From the NCBI GenBank assembly GCA_964516815.1, contig CAZEXK010000003.1:27003-91002 (forward strand): 64,000 nucleotides of DNA, read 5' to 3'. Positions 7,869 to 16,829 of the stretch are shown piece after piece. This stretch comes from CAIJNA01 sp964516815 (GTDB taxonomy: Bacteria > Campylobacterota > Campylobacteria > Campylobacterales > Arcobacteraceae). The translations under genes were made by a program, and so were the position numbers. The notes below the pieces were generated by a model. It had not been told where the DNA came from. It saw nothing but the letters and a program-made list of their open reading frames with translations, and did not search any database. Positions within the stretch are counted from its first letter, which is position 1. The number at the start of each line of letters is the position of its first letter.

Positions 7869-8993
7869 TTATTTTTTTTGTAAAATTACACCTATTTCTA
7901 TATGATTTGAAAATGCAAACTGATCAAATATCGCAAAATTATTTATTTTGTGTGTTACTAATAATACTTTCAAGTCCCTATATAGTGTTACTGGATTACA
8001 TGAAATGTAAATAATTTGTTTAAAACTTGTAACCAAAATTCTAGTTGTATTATCAAGTCCTGCTCTTGGTGGATCTATAAATATTGTTCCAAAATTATAT
8101 TTTTTTAAGTTAATATCTTCTTGTTTTAATCTTCTAAATTCTCTTTTTTCTTCTAAGGCTTCAACAAATTCTTCGCTTGACATTCTTATAAATTTTATAT
8201 TTTTTATAGCATTTAGTTCACAGTTTATTTTTGCAGATTTTATAGATGTTTTACTTATCTCTGTTGCTAAAACATTATCAAAAAACTTACTTAATGATAT
8301 AGTAAAATTACCACCACCACAATATAACTCACATAAGTCATTACCTTTAGCCATATTATTGATTGTCCATTCAATCATTTGTATATTTACTTTTTGGTTT
8401 GGTTGTGTGAATCCATTTTCAAAATAATTGAATTTATAAAGCTCTTTATTTATAAGCAATGATTCTTCTATAAAATCATTTGTTAAAATAATTTTTTGTT
8501 TTCTACTTCTACCTATAATTTTTACTTTTAATTCATTTTGTATTAAAAAAGCACTATCTTTCCATAGCTCATCTAATTTTTTGTGATATATAAGTGTAAT
8601 TAATAAGTCATTACTTGTAGAACTTAAAAATTCTACGCTAAATAATTTTTTATGTAAAAGTTCATTTGTATTCAAAAGTTCTATAAGTTTTGGCATAGTA
8701 TTTGCTATAGTTGAACTTACTATAGAACAAGAAGATATAAGTAAAACTTCTTTTTGAATACTATTCATTGCATAATGTAAAGTGAAATTATTTTGTTCAT
8801 CATATGTTTTCCATATTTTAAATTCAGCCCTATTTCTAAAAGCACCATCTTCACTTCTTATAATATCAATACCACCTTTATATAAAGGTGCAAATCTAGA
8901 TACCTCTTGTACTAATTTGTGTTCTAGTTGTTCTTCATAGGTTAAATGTCCAAGATTGCAAGATCCACATACTCCAAAATAATCACATTTCAT
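7869..8993 (-). CDS. trmA: tRNA/rRNA uracil-5-methyltransferase (TrmA/RlmD family)
   Basis: The 374-residue SAM-dependent m5U methyltransferase has its SAM motif at 'CELYCGGGNFTISL', an acidic motif 'FIDPPRAGLD' and the catalytic Cys loop 'YISCNPVTLYRDL'. The N-terminus carries Cys3, Cys9 and Cys12 (C-x5-C-x2-C), with another Cys in 'LLISSCSIV', a pattern like the [4Fe-4S] cluster of RlmD-type enzymes. Campylobacter orthologues are named TrmA (m5U54 of tRNA), but the cluster-like Cys pattern leaves the RNA target open. ATG start at 8993. It lies just downstream of the RluA-type gene on the same strand, giving a small RNA-modification pair. Confidence 0.92.
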   Translation of the reverse strand: MKCDYFGVCGSCNLGHLTYEEQLEHKLVQEVSRFAPLYKGGIDIIRSEDGAFRNRAEFKIWKTYDEQNNFTLHYAMNSIQKEVLLISSCSIVSSTIANTMPKLIELLNTNELLHKKLFSVEFLSSTSNDLLITLIYHKKLDELWKDSAFLIQNELKVKIIGRSRKQKIILTNDFIEESLLINKELYKFNYFENGFTQPNQKVNIQMIEWTINNMAKGNDLCELYCGGGNFTISLSKFFDNVLATEISKTSIKSAKINCELNAIKNIKFIRMSSEEFVEALEEKREFRRLKQEDINLKKYNFGTIFIDPPRAGLDNTTRILVTSFKQIIYISCNPVTLYRDLKVLLVTHKINNFAIFDQFAFSNHIEIGVILQKK

Positions 8994-9014
8994 ATAATAT
9001 TCTTTATTTTTATT

Positions 9015-9758
9015 TTAGAAACCAAAATGATGAAATTCTTTAGGTTCTTTTGCATTAAATTCATATCCAAATATTCTTGTAACTTTTGAATGCAACATCA
9101 TTCTTTGTACTTGATTTGATGCTTTTCCATATTGTAAATCACCAGTTATTGGATATCCTGCATATTGTAAATGAACTCTGATTTGATGTGTTCTTCCATT
9201 TTCAATTATAATTTTTATTTTTGACTTATTACCTTCTACCATATATGGTATTATTTTAGTAAGTGCAGGTTTACCTAAAAGTTCATCTACTTTACTTTTA
9301 GCACTTTTACCTTTAATTGTATGTATAGGTTTATTTATAGTTTCTTCTTCAACAACTTTGCCTTCAACAACAGCAACGTACTCTTTATAAACTTTTTTTT
9401 GCTTAAATTCTTTTATAGCTTTTAATCTAAATTCTTCATTTTTAGCAAGCATCATAACGCCACTGGTTTCTTTATCTAATCTATTTAGTAATACAGCTTG
9501 TGGATACATTTGTTCTACTTCACTAGCTATTAAAAATGCAGGTTTATCAACAACTAAAATATCGTCATCTTCAAATATTACCTTAGCTTTTGCAATATAG
9601 TTTACTCTAAATGAAGCAGATTCGCTAATTTCACCTCTTGCAACTAATAATTTTTTTCCATTAACACTAACTATTCCCTTATCAATTAAGTCTTTTGCTT
9701 TTTTATTTGATATTGCTTCTTGTATAGCCAATAACTTATATGCTTTTTCTTTTGCCAT
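9015..9758 (-). CDS. RluA-family RNA pseudouridine synthase
   Basis: This 247-residue enzyme has an N-terminal S4-like RNA-binding region (residues about 1-55, 'KKAKDLIDKGIVSVNGKK') and a RluA catalytic domain. The catalytic Asp95 is in 'LLNRLDKETSG', followed by 'GRTHQIRVHLQYAGYPITGDLQYG'. It isomerises uridine to pseudouridine in rRNA or tRNA; the exact target (RluC/D-like or other) cannot be assigned. It is one base from the end of waaA and 21 bases before trmA, so it is cotranscribed with both. Confidence 0.92.
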   Translation of the reverse strand: MAKEKAYKLLAIQEAISNKKAKDLIDKGIVSVNGKKLLVARGEISESASFRVNYIAKAKVIFEDDDILVVDKPAFLIASEVEQMYPQAVLLNRLDKETSGVMMLAKNEEFRLKAIKEFKQKKVYKEYVAVVEGKVVEEETINKPIHTIKGKSAKSKVDELLGKPALTKIIPYMVEGNKSKIKIIIENGRTHQIRVHLQYAGYPITGDLQYGKASNQVQRMMLHSKVTRIFGYEFNAKEPKEFHHFGF

Positions 9759-9759
9759 T

Positions 9760-10902
9760 CTATTTCCTTTTTAGTTCATCAATTATTAGTGTTATATCAC
9801 CTTTTAGTCCAAGTGAAGATTGTTTTAAATTATCAATATCATTTAGATATTTCTTTAATTCATCTTGTTTGATAATGTATGCATTGTTCACACTATCAAA
9901 AAGTGATTTTTGATTGAAAATTACATTACCACTTATTAATTTTGTCTTAAAAAATGCAGGCTCAATTGGATTGTGTCCTCCTGCTGTTTTTATAAATCCC
10001 CCACCAAGTATAACTACGTCACTTATTGCATAAATATTATTAAGTTCTCCCATAGCATCAACTAATATGATATTTGAACTAAAATCTTTAGTTTTACTAT
10101 AACGACTATAAGTTATATTTGTATTTTCAAATTTATTATTAATTAAATCATATACCTTATCAAATCTTTCTGGATGTCTTGGAACTATTATTAGCTTACC
10201 CATATTCACGTTCCAAGCTTCAATTATAAGGTTTTCTTCACTTTCATGAGTACTTCCAGCTGTTATTACAATTTCATTTGGCTTTGTTATATTATTTGTA
10301 ATTTTTGGTAAATTTGTCAATTTTATATTACCAATAACTTCAATATTTGTGGCTCCTAATTCTTTTAATCTTCTCTTATCAAGTTCACTTTGTGCAAAAA
10401 TTTTATCTATATTTTGAAAAATGTACTTATAAAACCAAGAATATTTTTTATAAGATTTATAAGATTTATCAGATATTCTAGCGTTTATTAAATATGTTGG
10501 TGTATCAAAAAATTTTGCAAATAAAAATAAAAAGTACCATAACTCCGCTTCCATGACTATAAGTGCTTTTTGTTTTTTAATCCAAAAAGGTAAAAATAAC
10601 TCATAAGGTAAATACCTAACAAAGTTTGTAAACTCAGATGCTTTTTTATTTCCAGTGTTTGTAATAACTGAAATATTTACATCTTCTTCAAGTGCTTGCA
10701 AAATAGGTTTTAAAGCTTGTACTTCACCCATAGAACAGGCATGAAACCAAAATGATTCATTCTTAAAGAATGTATTATTTCTTAAAAAAAATCTTGCAGG
10801 TATTGCATTTTTATATTTAGTTTGTCTTGACTTAAAATACAAAAATGGTAAAGCAATAATATATAAAATCAATGTCAAGAAAAAATACAAATATTTAAAC
10901 AT
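9760..10902 (-). CDS. waaA: 3-deoxy-D-manno-octulosonic acid transferase (Kdo transferase)
   Basis: WaaA (KdtA) adds Kdo from CMP-Kdo to the lipid A precursor at the inner membrane. The 380-residue protein has an N-terminal hydrophobic anchor (residues about 3-22), then the family motifs 'WFHACSMGEVQALKPI', 'NTGNKKASEF', 'NARISDKSYKSYKK', 'ITAGSTHESEE', 'VPRHPERF' and 'GGGFIKTAGGHNPIEPA'. The size is slightly shorter than the E. coli enzyme (425 aa), as usual in Campylobacterota. Start is ATG 10902 after a short gap from the zinc-ribbon gene. The pairing of waaA with the RluA-type gene and the zinc-ribbon gene resembles the order in other Campylobacterota. Confidence 0.95.
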   Translation of the reverse strand: MFKYLYFFLTLILYIIALPFLYFKSRQTKYKNAIPARFFLRNNTFFKNESFWFHACSMGEVQALKPILQALEEDVNISVITNTGNKKASEFTNFVRYLPYELFLPFWIKKQKALIVMEAELWYFLFLFAKFFDTPTYLINARISDKSYKSYKKYSWFYKYIFQNIDKIFAQSELDKRRLKELGATNIEVIGNIKLTNLPKITNNITKPNEIVITAGSTHESEENLIIEAWNVNMGKLIIVPRHPERFDKVYDLINNKFENTNITYSRYSKTKDFSSNIILVDAMGELNNIYAISDVVILGGGFIKTAGGHNPIEPAFFKTKLISGNVIFNQKSLFDSVNNAYIIKQDELKKYLNDIDNLKQSSLGLKGDITLIIDELKRK

Positions 10903-10934
10903 TATTTACTTTTAAATACGAAATGATTTTAAAA

Positions 10935-11648
10935 TTAATTTTCTTCAATATGTTTATAGATTATTCTTCCACAATGAGGACAATTTGTAATTTCATCACT
11001 TGCTAAAAATTCAGAATATATTCTATGTGTAAGAACCATATGACATCCATAACAAGCTTGATTTTTAACTGGTACAACAGCAGTTTCATTCGCCCATCTT
11101 CTAATTTTTTGATAAAAAGATAATATTTTTTTATCTATTTTATCAATTAATTCAGATTTATTTTTTGATATGTTTTCTCTTTGAAGATATAACTCATCAA
11201 TGATAATTTTAACTGATTCTTTTATTTCAACAACATCTTCTTCTTCTTTTTTTAATTCTTCTTTTAATTCAACTAGTTCAGCTTCTTTTACTTCACTTAA
11301 ATCATCAAGTCTTTTGATTTCATCATTTGCAAACGTCACTTGCTCTTTTAAAATTTCTTCTTCTAATTGTAAAGATCTTGATTCTTTCTCAGTTTTTACA
11401 TTCTTATATTTAGCAGCTGTTGCTTCAAGTTTATTTCGTAAATCTTTTAAATTTAAATCATTTTTAATTCTTTTATTTTTTGAATCGTCAACTTCTTTGT
11501 ATAAAGTATCAATTTTTAAAGTAAGTGAATCTACAGTTTTTAAAAAAACTTTTAACTTATCATTTTCAGTTTTTATTTTTGGTTCAAATCCTACTATGTC
11601 TTTATCAAAATTTGATAGCTTTACAAGTTGCTCTAAGTGTTTGTTCAA
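10935..11648 (-). CDS. DUF164 (CT398-like) coiled-coil zinc-ribbon protein
   Basis: The 237-residue protein is mostly a long charged coiled coil (residues about 15-175, rich in Glu and Lys). It ends in a C4 zinc ribbon with 'CYGCHMVL' and 'CPHCGR' pairs. This matches the DUF164/CdsZ-like family found throughout Campylobacterota and Chlamydia. It has no signal peptide, so it is cytoplasmic. In other bacteria family members have been linked to protein secretion or nucleic-acid-associated roles, but the job in this lineage is not settled. It lies between the Nif3-like gene and waaA on one strand with 11- and 32-base gaps. Confidence 0.85.
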   Translation of the reverse strand: MNKHLEQLVKLSNFDKDIVGFEPKIKTENDKLKVFLKTVDSLTLKIDTLYKEVDDSKNKRIKNDLNLKDLRNKLEATAAKYKNVKTEKESRSLQLEEEILKEQVTFANDEIKRLDDLSEVKEAELVELKEELKKEEEDVVEIKESVKIIIDELYLQRENISKNKSELIDKIDKKILSFYQKIRRWANETAVVPVKNQACYGCHMVLTHRIYSEFLASDEITNCPHCGRIIYKHIEEN

Positions 11649-11659
11649 TTTTATTCCTT

Positions 11660-12394
11660 TTATTTATAATCAAATGGGTTCTTATTTTTGCCCATTATAG
11701 CATTTATTTTGTTTATTTCAAAATATTCTTCAAGTAACTCGTTAACCATAGGGCTAAAGTAAACTTCACTTTCCCAATGACCGATGTCAATTAATGAAAT
11801 ATTTCGCAATTTTGCTTCCATTGCATCATGATATTTAATATCTCCTGTTATAAAACAGTCACTTGTAATATCATTTATCAAACTCATTCCAGATCCTGTA
11901 CACAATGAAAAACTTTTAATATTTTCATGACATACAACGCTTTTATCAAATTTTAAATTAAGTTTATTTTTTATTAGTTTTTTAAAATCTATAAAGTTCA
12001 TATCAATATTTGCACTTATTAAAAATTCGTGTTCATTTACATCTTTAAATCCAAGTATATTTTTCATCACATATTTATTTAAATGAGATTTATCAATATT
12101 TGTATGCATACTTATAAGTTTTAAGTCTTTTTTAATCAATATTTTTAAAAGTTTACTACTATAAGTATCATTGTTCATAGTTTTAATAGCAGAAAATATT
12201 AAAGGATGGTGAGTGATAATTAGACTATTACTTTGAACCTCATCTAAAAATTCTAAGTCCATATCTAAAGATATATAAACATTTGAAAATTCATCATCCA
12301 TATGTCCAACTATTAAGCCTGAGTTATCCCATTTTTCTTGAGTTTTAAAAGGAGATAATTCGTCCAAATAATTGTAAATATCTTTAACAAACAT
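11660..12394 (-). CDS. Nif3-like (YbgI/DUF34) dinuclear metal-centre protein
   Basis: This is a 244-residue member of the Nif3/YbgI family, which forms hexamers with a two-metal site. Metal-ligand motifs seen are 'ITHHPLIF', 'MHTNID', 'GDIKYHDA' and 'DIGHWESE'. Some relatives are annotated as GTP cyclohydrolase I type 2, but that activity is doubtful for most members, so I give no enzymatic name. The gene ends 11 bases before the zinc-ribbon gene and starts immediately after glyQ ends (stop at 12395), so it is in the glyQ operon. The ATG is unambiguous. Confidence 0.92.
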   Translation of the reverse strand: MFVKDIYNYLDELSPFKTQEKWDNSGLIVGHMDDEFSNVYISLDMDLEFLDEVQSNSLIITHHPLIFSAIKTMNNDTYSSKLLKILIKKDLKLISMHTNIDKSHLNKYVMKNILGFKDVNEHEFLISANIDMNFIDFKKLIKNKLNLKFDKSVVCHENIKSFSLCTGSGMSLINDITSDCFITGDIKYHDAMEAKLRNISLIDIGHWESEVYFSPMVNELLEEYFEINKINAIMGKNKNPFDYK

Positions 12395-13309
12395 TTAAAT
12401 TAAGTCTTCAGAATGATTTTTTTTTATCCAAAATTCTCGTTTTTGAATTCTTATTGGCTCTTGTTCTTTATACATATTAGCACATGCTAAAGACAATTCT
12501 CTTATTCTTAAAATATAGTTTTGTCTTTGTGTTACTGATATTGCCTTTCTAGCATCTAAGGTATTAAATACATGTGATGCCATCATACATTGGTCATATG
12601 CAGGGAGTGGGAGTTGTTCTTCTAAACATAATTTACACTCATCAAAATACTCTTCAAAATGTCTAAATAACATATCTGTAGTAGCTATTTCGAAGTTATA
12701 TTTTGAAAATTGTACTTCACTTTCAAAATGAATGTCTCTATAATAAGTTTTTCCATATTTGTTTTCATTCCAAACAATATCAAATATATTATCTACACCT
12801 TGTAAGTACATAGCTAATCTTTCAGTACCATAAGTAATTTCAACAGCAACAGGATCACAAGCAATTCCACCTACTTGTTGAAAATATGTAAATTGAGAAA
12901 CTTCCATACCATCAAGCCATACTTCCCATCCTAATCCCCATGCACCTAAAGTAGGAGATTCCCAATTATCTTCTACAAATCTAATATCATGTTTACTCAA
13001 ATCAAGACCTAAAAATTCTAGTGACTTTAAATAAAGTTCTTGAATATCATCAGGACTTGGTTTGATTAATGCTTGAAATTGATAATATGAACCTAAACGA
13101 TTAGGGTTTTCTCCATATCTACCATCTGTAGGTCTTCTACTAGGAGCAACATAAGCAACACTCCATGGATTTGAATCTAAAGACCTTAATAATGTAGCAG
13201 GATGAAAAGTACCTGCTCCACTTGGTATATCATAAGGCTGAACAATATTACATCCATTACCTGCCCAGTATTCTTGTAGTTTTAAAAGCAACTCACTAAA
13301 AGTAATCAT
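12395..13309 (-). CDS. glyQ: Glycyl-tRNA synthetase, alpha subunit
   Basis: The 304-residue alpha chain of the heterotetrameric bacterial GlyRS carries the class II catalytic core. It starts 'MITFSELLLKLQEYWAGNGC' and shows 'QPYDIPSGAGTFHPATLLRSL', 'AYVAPSRRPTDGRYGENPNR' and 'GLGWEVWLDGMEV'. It activates glycine and charges tRNA-Gly in the cytoplasm together with GlyS, whose gene is not in this window. Length is normal. It is followed without a gap by the Nif3-like gene, so translation is coupled. A TATA-rich stretch upstream (about 13330-13375) could hold its promoter. Confidence 0.97.
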   Translation of the reverse strand: MITFSELLLKLQEYWAGNGCNIVQPYDIPSGAGTFHPATLLRSLDSNPWSVAYVAPSRRPTDGRYGENPNRLGSYYQFQALIKPSPDDIQELYLKSLEFLGLDLSKHDIRFVEDNWESPTLGAWGLGWEVWLDGMEVSQFTYFQQVGGIACDPVAVEITYGTERLAMYLQGVDNIFDIVWNENKYGKTYYRDIHFESEVQFSKYNFEIATTDMLFRHFEEYFDECKLCLEEQLPLPAYDQCMMASHVFNTLDARKAISVTQRQNYILRIRELSLACANMYKEQEPIRIQKREFWIKKNHSEDLI

Positions 13310-13377
13310 TGTATTCCTAATTATTTATATAAATGTGATTATACAATAATATCAATTAATAATTTAAACTATAATTT

Positions 13378-13695
13378 TTATTTCTTTTTAGCTCTTAATT
13401 CATCAAAAACTTTTTTTGCATATTTAGGTTTAATAATGTTTTTTAACTGTTCTTCTTCCTCTTGTATAAATTCTTTGGTTATATCAATCGCTACATTCCA
13501 TCTTTTTACAAGTACTTCTCTAATTTCATTTTCATAATTGCCATCGTATTTATCGTTGTATTCATTTAGTTTATCAACTAAATCTTTAATTGGGGTATTT
13601 TGTACTATTTCAAGAGTAGCTTTATATTGTATTAGTTGTTCATTATACATATTGCAATCTTCATATAGTTTTGCTATTTCTTCTTTAGTGGTCAT
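13378..13695 (-). CDS. Hypothetical charged helical protein
   Basis: I do not recognise this 105-residue protein. It is highly charged ('EEEEQLKNIIKPKYAKK', 'DELRAKKK'), predicted all-helical, and has no signal peptide, membrane segment or Cys. ATG start at 13695. It is encoded on the minus strand between glyQ and the divergent purL promoter, with 68 bases between it and glyQ. Codon use is like that of its neighbours and the frame is long enough in this AT-rich DNA to be credible. A cytoplasmic scaffold or regulatory role would be a guess. Confidence 0.7.
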   Translation of the reverse strand: MTTKEEIAKLYEDCNMYNEQLIQYKATLEIVQNTPIKDLVDKLNEYNDKYDGNYENEIREVLVKRWNVAIDITKEFIQEEEEQLKNIIKPKYAKKVFDELRAKKK

Positions 13696-13770
13696 ATTTT
13701 TATATCCTATAATTATTTCTATAATTCTATCATCACATAACTTATAACTATATATTTAAATACATTTAGA

Positions 13771-13776
13771 TATAAT
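13771..13776 (+). promoter_or_regulatory. -10 box of purL
   Basis: GATATAATCGC, a typical campylobacterial -10, lies 32 bases before the purL ATG. A TAAGG ribosome site follows at about 13799. Confidence 0.6.
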
Positions 13777-13808
13777 CGCAATTATTATACTTATAAATAA
13801 GGTTCAAA

Positions 13809-16022
13809 ATGTCAAATCAATCACCACTAGAAATTGCACTTGCACACTCAATGACAACACAAGAATATGAAAATACTGTTAAAATATTAGGACGAGAGCC
13901 AAACTATACAGAAATTGGAATTGTATCTGCTATGTGGAGTGAGCATTGTTCTTATAAATCATCAGCAAAATATTTAAAAGGTTTTCCTACAACTGCACCA
14001 TGGGTTATACAAGGACCAGGAGAAAATGCTGGAGTTATAGATATAGGTGATGGATATGCCGCTGTTTTTAAAATGGAATCACACAACCACCCAAGCTTCA
14101 TAGAACCATATCAAGGTGCTGCAACTGGTGTTGGTGGTATTATGAGAGATGTATTTACAATGGGAGCTCGCCCTATTGCATCTATGAACTTGATACAATT
14201 TGCAAATATTAAAGGTGATAGCCCAAGTGCAAAAAAACATAGATTTCTTTTAAGAGGTGTTGTTGAAGGTATTGGTGGATATGGAAACTGTATGGGAGTT
14301 CCAACTATAGGTGGACAAACTGGATTTGAGCAATGTTATGCAGGAAATAATCTTGTAAATGCTTTTAATTTGGGAATTTGTAAGTCAGATGAAATATTTT
14401 TAGGTCGTGCTGAGGGTATAGGTAATCCTGTAATGTATGTAGGAAGTAAAACTGGTCGTGATGGATTAGGAGGAGCTGTTATGAGTTCTGCTGCTTTTGA
14501 TGATGATAGTTCATCTAAACGTCCAACAGTACAAGTAGGAGATCCATTCACTGAAAAACTTTTACTTGAAGCTTGTATGGAATTATTTAAAGCAGATTTA
14601 ATTGTAGGAATACAAGATATGGGAGCAGCTGGACTTACTTCATCATCATTTGAAATGGCAGGAAGAACTGGTTCTGGTATGATAATGCATTTAGATAAAG
14701 TTCCTGCTCGAGAAGAAAATATGACACCATATGATTTTATGCTAAGTGAATCACAAGAAAGAATGCTTATATGTGCGAAAAAAGGCAAAGAACAAGAAGT
14801 TATAGACATATTTACAAAATGGCAATTGGATGCAGCTGTTATAGGTGAAGTTACAAATACAGGAAATATGGAATTATTTTGGCATGGCGAATTATGTGCA
14901 GATATTCCAATTCAACCTTTAAGTGAAGAAGCACCTGTTTTAGATAGACCAATATCAAAGCCAGCTTATTTAGAAAATATAAAGGATATAAAATTAGAAA
15001 AAGAAATCTCAATTTCTGATGCTTTTGATGTATTGTGGGAAAGTATTGAAAATATTGATAAATCATTTATATATAATCAATATGATTCAATGGTACAAAC
15101 AAATACAATAAAAGGTCCTGGAAAAAATGATGCGTCAGTAGTTCGTATTAAAGAAACTGGAAAAGCTTTAGCTATGAGTGCTGATTGTAATACTAGATTT
15201 TGTTATATTAATCCACAATTAGGAGCTAGCGCTGCTGTTATGGAAGCTGGAAGAAATGTTGCTATGAGCGGAGCTGTTCCAAAGGCAATTACAGATTGTC
15301 TTAACTTTGGAAACCCTGAAGATCCTGAAGTTATGTGGCAGTTTAAATACGCATGTGAAGGTATAAAAGAAGCCTGTAAAGCCTTACAAACACCAGTTAT
15401 AGGAGGAAATGTTTCACTTTATAATGAAACAAATGGTGTAGGAATATTCCCTACTCCTGCAATTGCAACAGTGGGTATAAATGATGATATGAACAATGTA
15501 TTATGCTCACATTTTAAAGAAGAAGGTAATTTCATTTATATTTTAGGAGAAACTCGTCCAAATGAATTTGGAGGAAGTTTATATTTAAAAGAAATAGAAA
15601 ATAAAATATCAGGATTACATCCTAAGGTTGATTTTGATGCTGAATTAAATCTATGGGATACTGTTATAAATGCAAATAATGCAAAATTACTACAAAGTGC
15701 TAAAGATATAAATGTAGGAGGTATTGCAATTGCTTTGGCTAAGATGTCAGTAGTTTCAAATATAGCTTGTAAAGTGAACTTACCAATAGCTTCTGATATT
15801 GATATGTTTGGTGAATCTTTAAGTAGGGCTATAGTAGAAGTTAGAAATGAACATATACAAGAGTTTGAAACAATAGTTAATAAACTCAACTTATCTGCTG
15901 TTTGTATTGGGCTTACTGGTGGAAATAAATTTGATATAAACTCTACTCTTATCAAAGACTTAAAAGATATTCAAGATGTATATTATAATACATTTGAAAA
16001 AATTATAAATCAAGATACTTAA
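13809..16022 (+). CDS. purL: Phosphoribosylformylglycinamidine synthase II (PurL, small type)
   Basis: PurL catalyses the ATP-dependent conversion of FGAR to FGAM in purine synthesis, working with PurS and PurQ. The 737-residue protein is the bacterial small form made of two AIRS-like halves. The first has 'YTEIGIVSAMWSEHCSYKSS' and 'FKMESHNHPSFIEPYQGAATG', with the signature His and ATP-binding residues; the second has 'NTIKGPGKNDASVV' and 'TPVIGGNVSLYNET'. A TAAGG site precedes the ATG at 13809. Its stop is immediately followed by the DUF1624 reading frame. The other purine gene in this window is purH at 23869. Confidence 0.97.
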   Translation: MSNQSPLEIALAHSMTTQEYENTVKILGREPNYTEIGIVSAMWSEHCSYKSSAKYLKGFPTTAPWVIQGPGENAGVIDIGDGYAAVFKMESHNHPSFIEPYQGAATGVGGIMRDVFTMGARPIASMNLIQFANIKGDSPSAKKHRFLLRGVVEGIGGYGNCMGVPTIGGQTGFEQCYAGNNLVNAFNLGICKSDEIFLGRAEGIGNPVMYVGSKTGRDGLGGAVMSSAAFDDDSSSKRPTVQVGDPFTEKLLLEACMELFKADLIVGIQDMGAAGLTSSSFEMAGRTGSGMIMHLDKVPAREENMTPYDFMLSESQERMLICAKKGKEQEVIDIFTKWQLDAAVIGEVTNTGNMELFWHGELCADIPIQPLSEEAPVLDRPISKPAYLENIKDIKLEKEISISDAFDVLWESIENIDKSFIYNQYDSMVQTNTIKGPGKNDASVVRIKETGKALAMSADCNTRFCYINPQLGASAAVMEAGRNVAMSGAVPKAITDCLNFGNPEDPEVMWQFKYACEGIKEACKALQTPVIGGNVSLYNETNGVGIFPTPAIATVGINDDMNNVLCSHFKEEGNFIYILGETRPNEFGGSLYLKEIENKISGLHPKVDFDAELNLWDTVINANNAKLLQSAKDINVGGIAIALAKMSVVSNIACKVNLPIASDIDMFGESLSRAIVEVRNEHIQEFETIVNKLNLSAVCIGLTGGNKFDINSTLIKDLKDIQDVYYNTFEKIINQDT

Positions 16023-16023
16023 A

Positions 16024-16737
16024 ATTGTAAAGTTATTTAATCGTATACAAACAAATAATAGACTAGTCAGCCTTGATATACTAAGAGCAATAGCTATTAT
16101 TTTTATGATTATTTTTCATTTTGCATTTAATCTAAATTATTTTAATTTTATTTCAATAGATATTATAAATAATATCTTTTGGAAATCATTTAGACTTTTG
16201 ATTGTCTTTATGTTTTTATTCTCTTTTGGATATTCTTTACAATTATCAAATAAAATATTTAACTTAAGAAAAAATTTTAAAAAACTTAGCATTTTACTTA
16301 GTATGTGTCTTTTAATTACTTTTAGTACATATATGATATTTCCGAATACATGGATATATTTTGGCATACTACACTTTATTTTTGTATCTTATATTATATC
16401 TTTTTTTTTACTTAAATTTTCTGCATCTATTTTATTTATAATAGCACTTAGTTTTTATACTTTATATAATATTGATATTTTAAGTACAAATTTTATATAT
16501 GAATTTACAAAAGAATATTTAAATTTACCTTCAAAAACACAAGATTTAGTTAGATTTTTTCCATGGTATAGTGTAGTTTTATTAGGAATTGCAGCATCTA
16601 AAATTAAACTCTTAGAATATTTTAATATACAAAGCACAACAAAATGGATTTTATTTTTGGGTCAAAATTCTTTAATGATTTACATGACTCATCAAATCAT
16701 TTTATTTTCTTTAATTTATTTATTAAGCTTGCTTTGA
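16024..16737 (+). CDS. DUF1624 / heparan-alpha-glucosaminide N-acetyltransferase-like membrane protein
   Basis: This is a multi-spanning membrane protein of the DUF1624 (HGSNAT-like, acyltransferase-3-related) family. The diagnostic N-terminal block 'RLVSLDILRAIAIIFMIIFHF' lies upstream of the first ATG (16105), so that ATG cannot be the true start. The frame is open from 16009 but holds no ATG, GTG or TTG before 16105. The best candidate is ATT at 16024, two bases after the purL stop, giving 237 residues, a normal family length. About six hydrophobic helices follow, and the last part 'SLMIYMTHQIILFSLIYL' is typical. It may be coupled to purL. Substrate unknown. Confidence 0.75.
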   Translation: MVKLFNRIQTNNRLVSLDILRAIAIIFMIIFHFAFNLNYFNFISIDIINNIFWKSFRLLIVFMFLFSFGYSLQLSNKIFNLRKNFKKLSILLSMCLLITFSTYMIFPNTWIYFGILHFIFVSYIISFFLLKFSASILFIIALSFYTLYNIDILSTNFIYEFTKEYLNLPSKTQDLVRFFPWYSVVLLGIAASKIKLLEYFNIQSTTKWILFLGQNSLMIYMTHQIILFSLIYLLSLL

Positions 16738-16746
16738 AGCAAACTT
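16725..16746 (+). terminator. Hairpin at the end of the DUF1624 gene
   Basis: AAGCTTGCTT and AAGCAAACTT arms (one mismatch) with a 2-base loop span the stop codon. No real T-run follows, so it is a weak terminator candidate between convergent genes. Confidence 0.35.
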
Positions 16747-16829
16747 ATAATTAATATTTATATAAAAAATCACTCATTAGTAAATTAGTCATACAAAAAG
16801 CATTAAAAATACTATAACTATATATACTT

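Noticed and set aside
11200..11700. Long plus-strand frame rich in Ser and Phe opposite the zinc-ribbon gene
   Set aside because: It is the antisense of a Glu/Lys-rich coiled-coil gene, which always gives Ser/Phe-rich frames. No ribosome site, and the minus-strand gene has recognisable motifs.
14336..14809. 157-codon frame on the minus strand inside purL
   Set aside because: It lies wholly opposite conserved PurL motifs and has no own signals.
16400..16410. Run of nine T inside the DUF1624 gene as a phase-variation tract
   Set aside because: The frame is intact through it, such runs are common in this AT-rich DNA, and no poly-G/C tracts typical of Campylobacter phase variation were seen anywhere.
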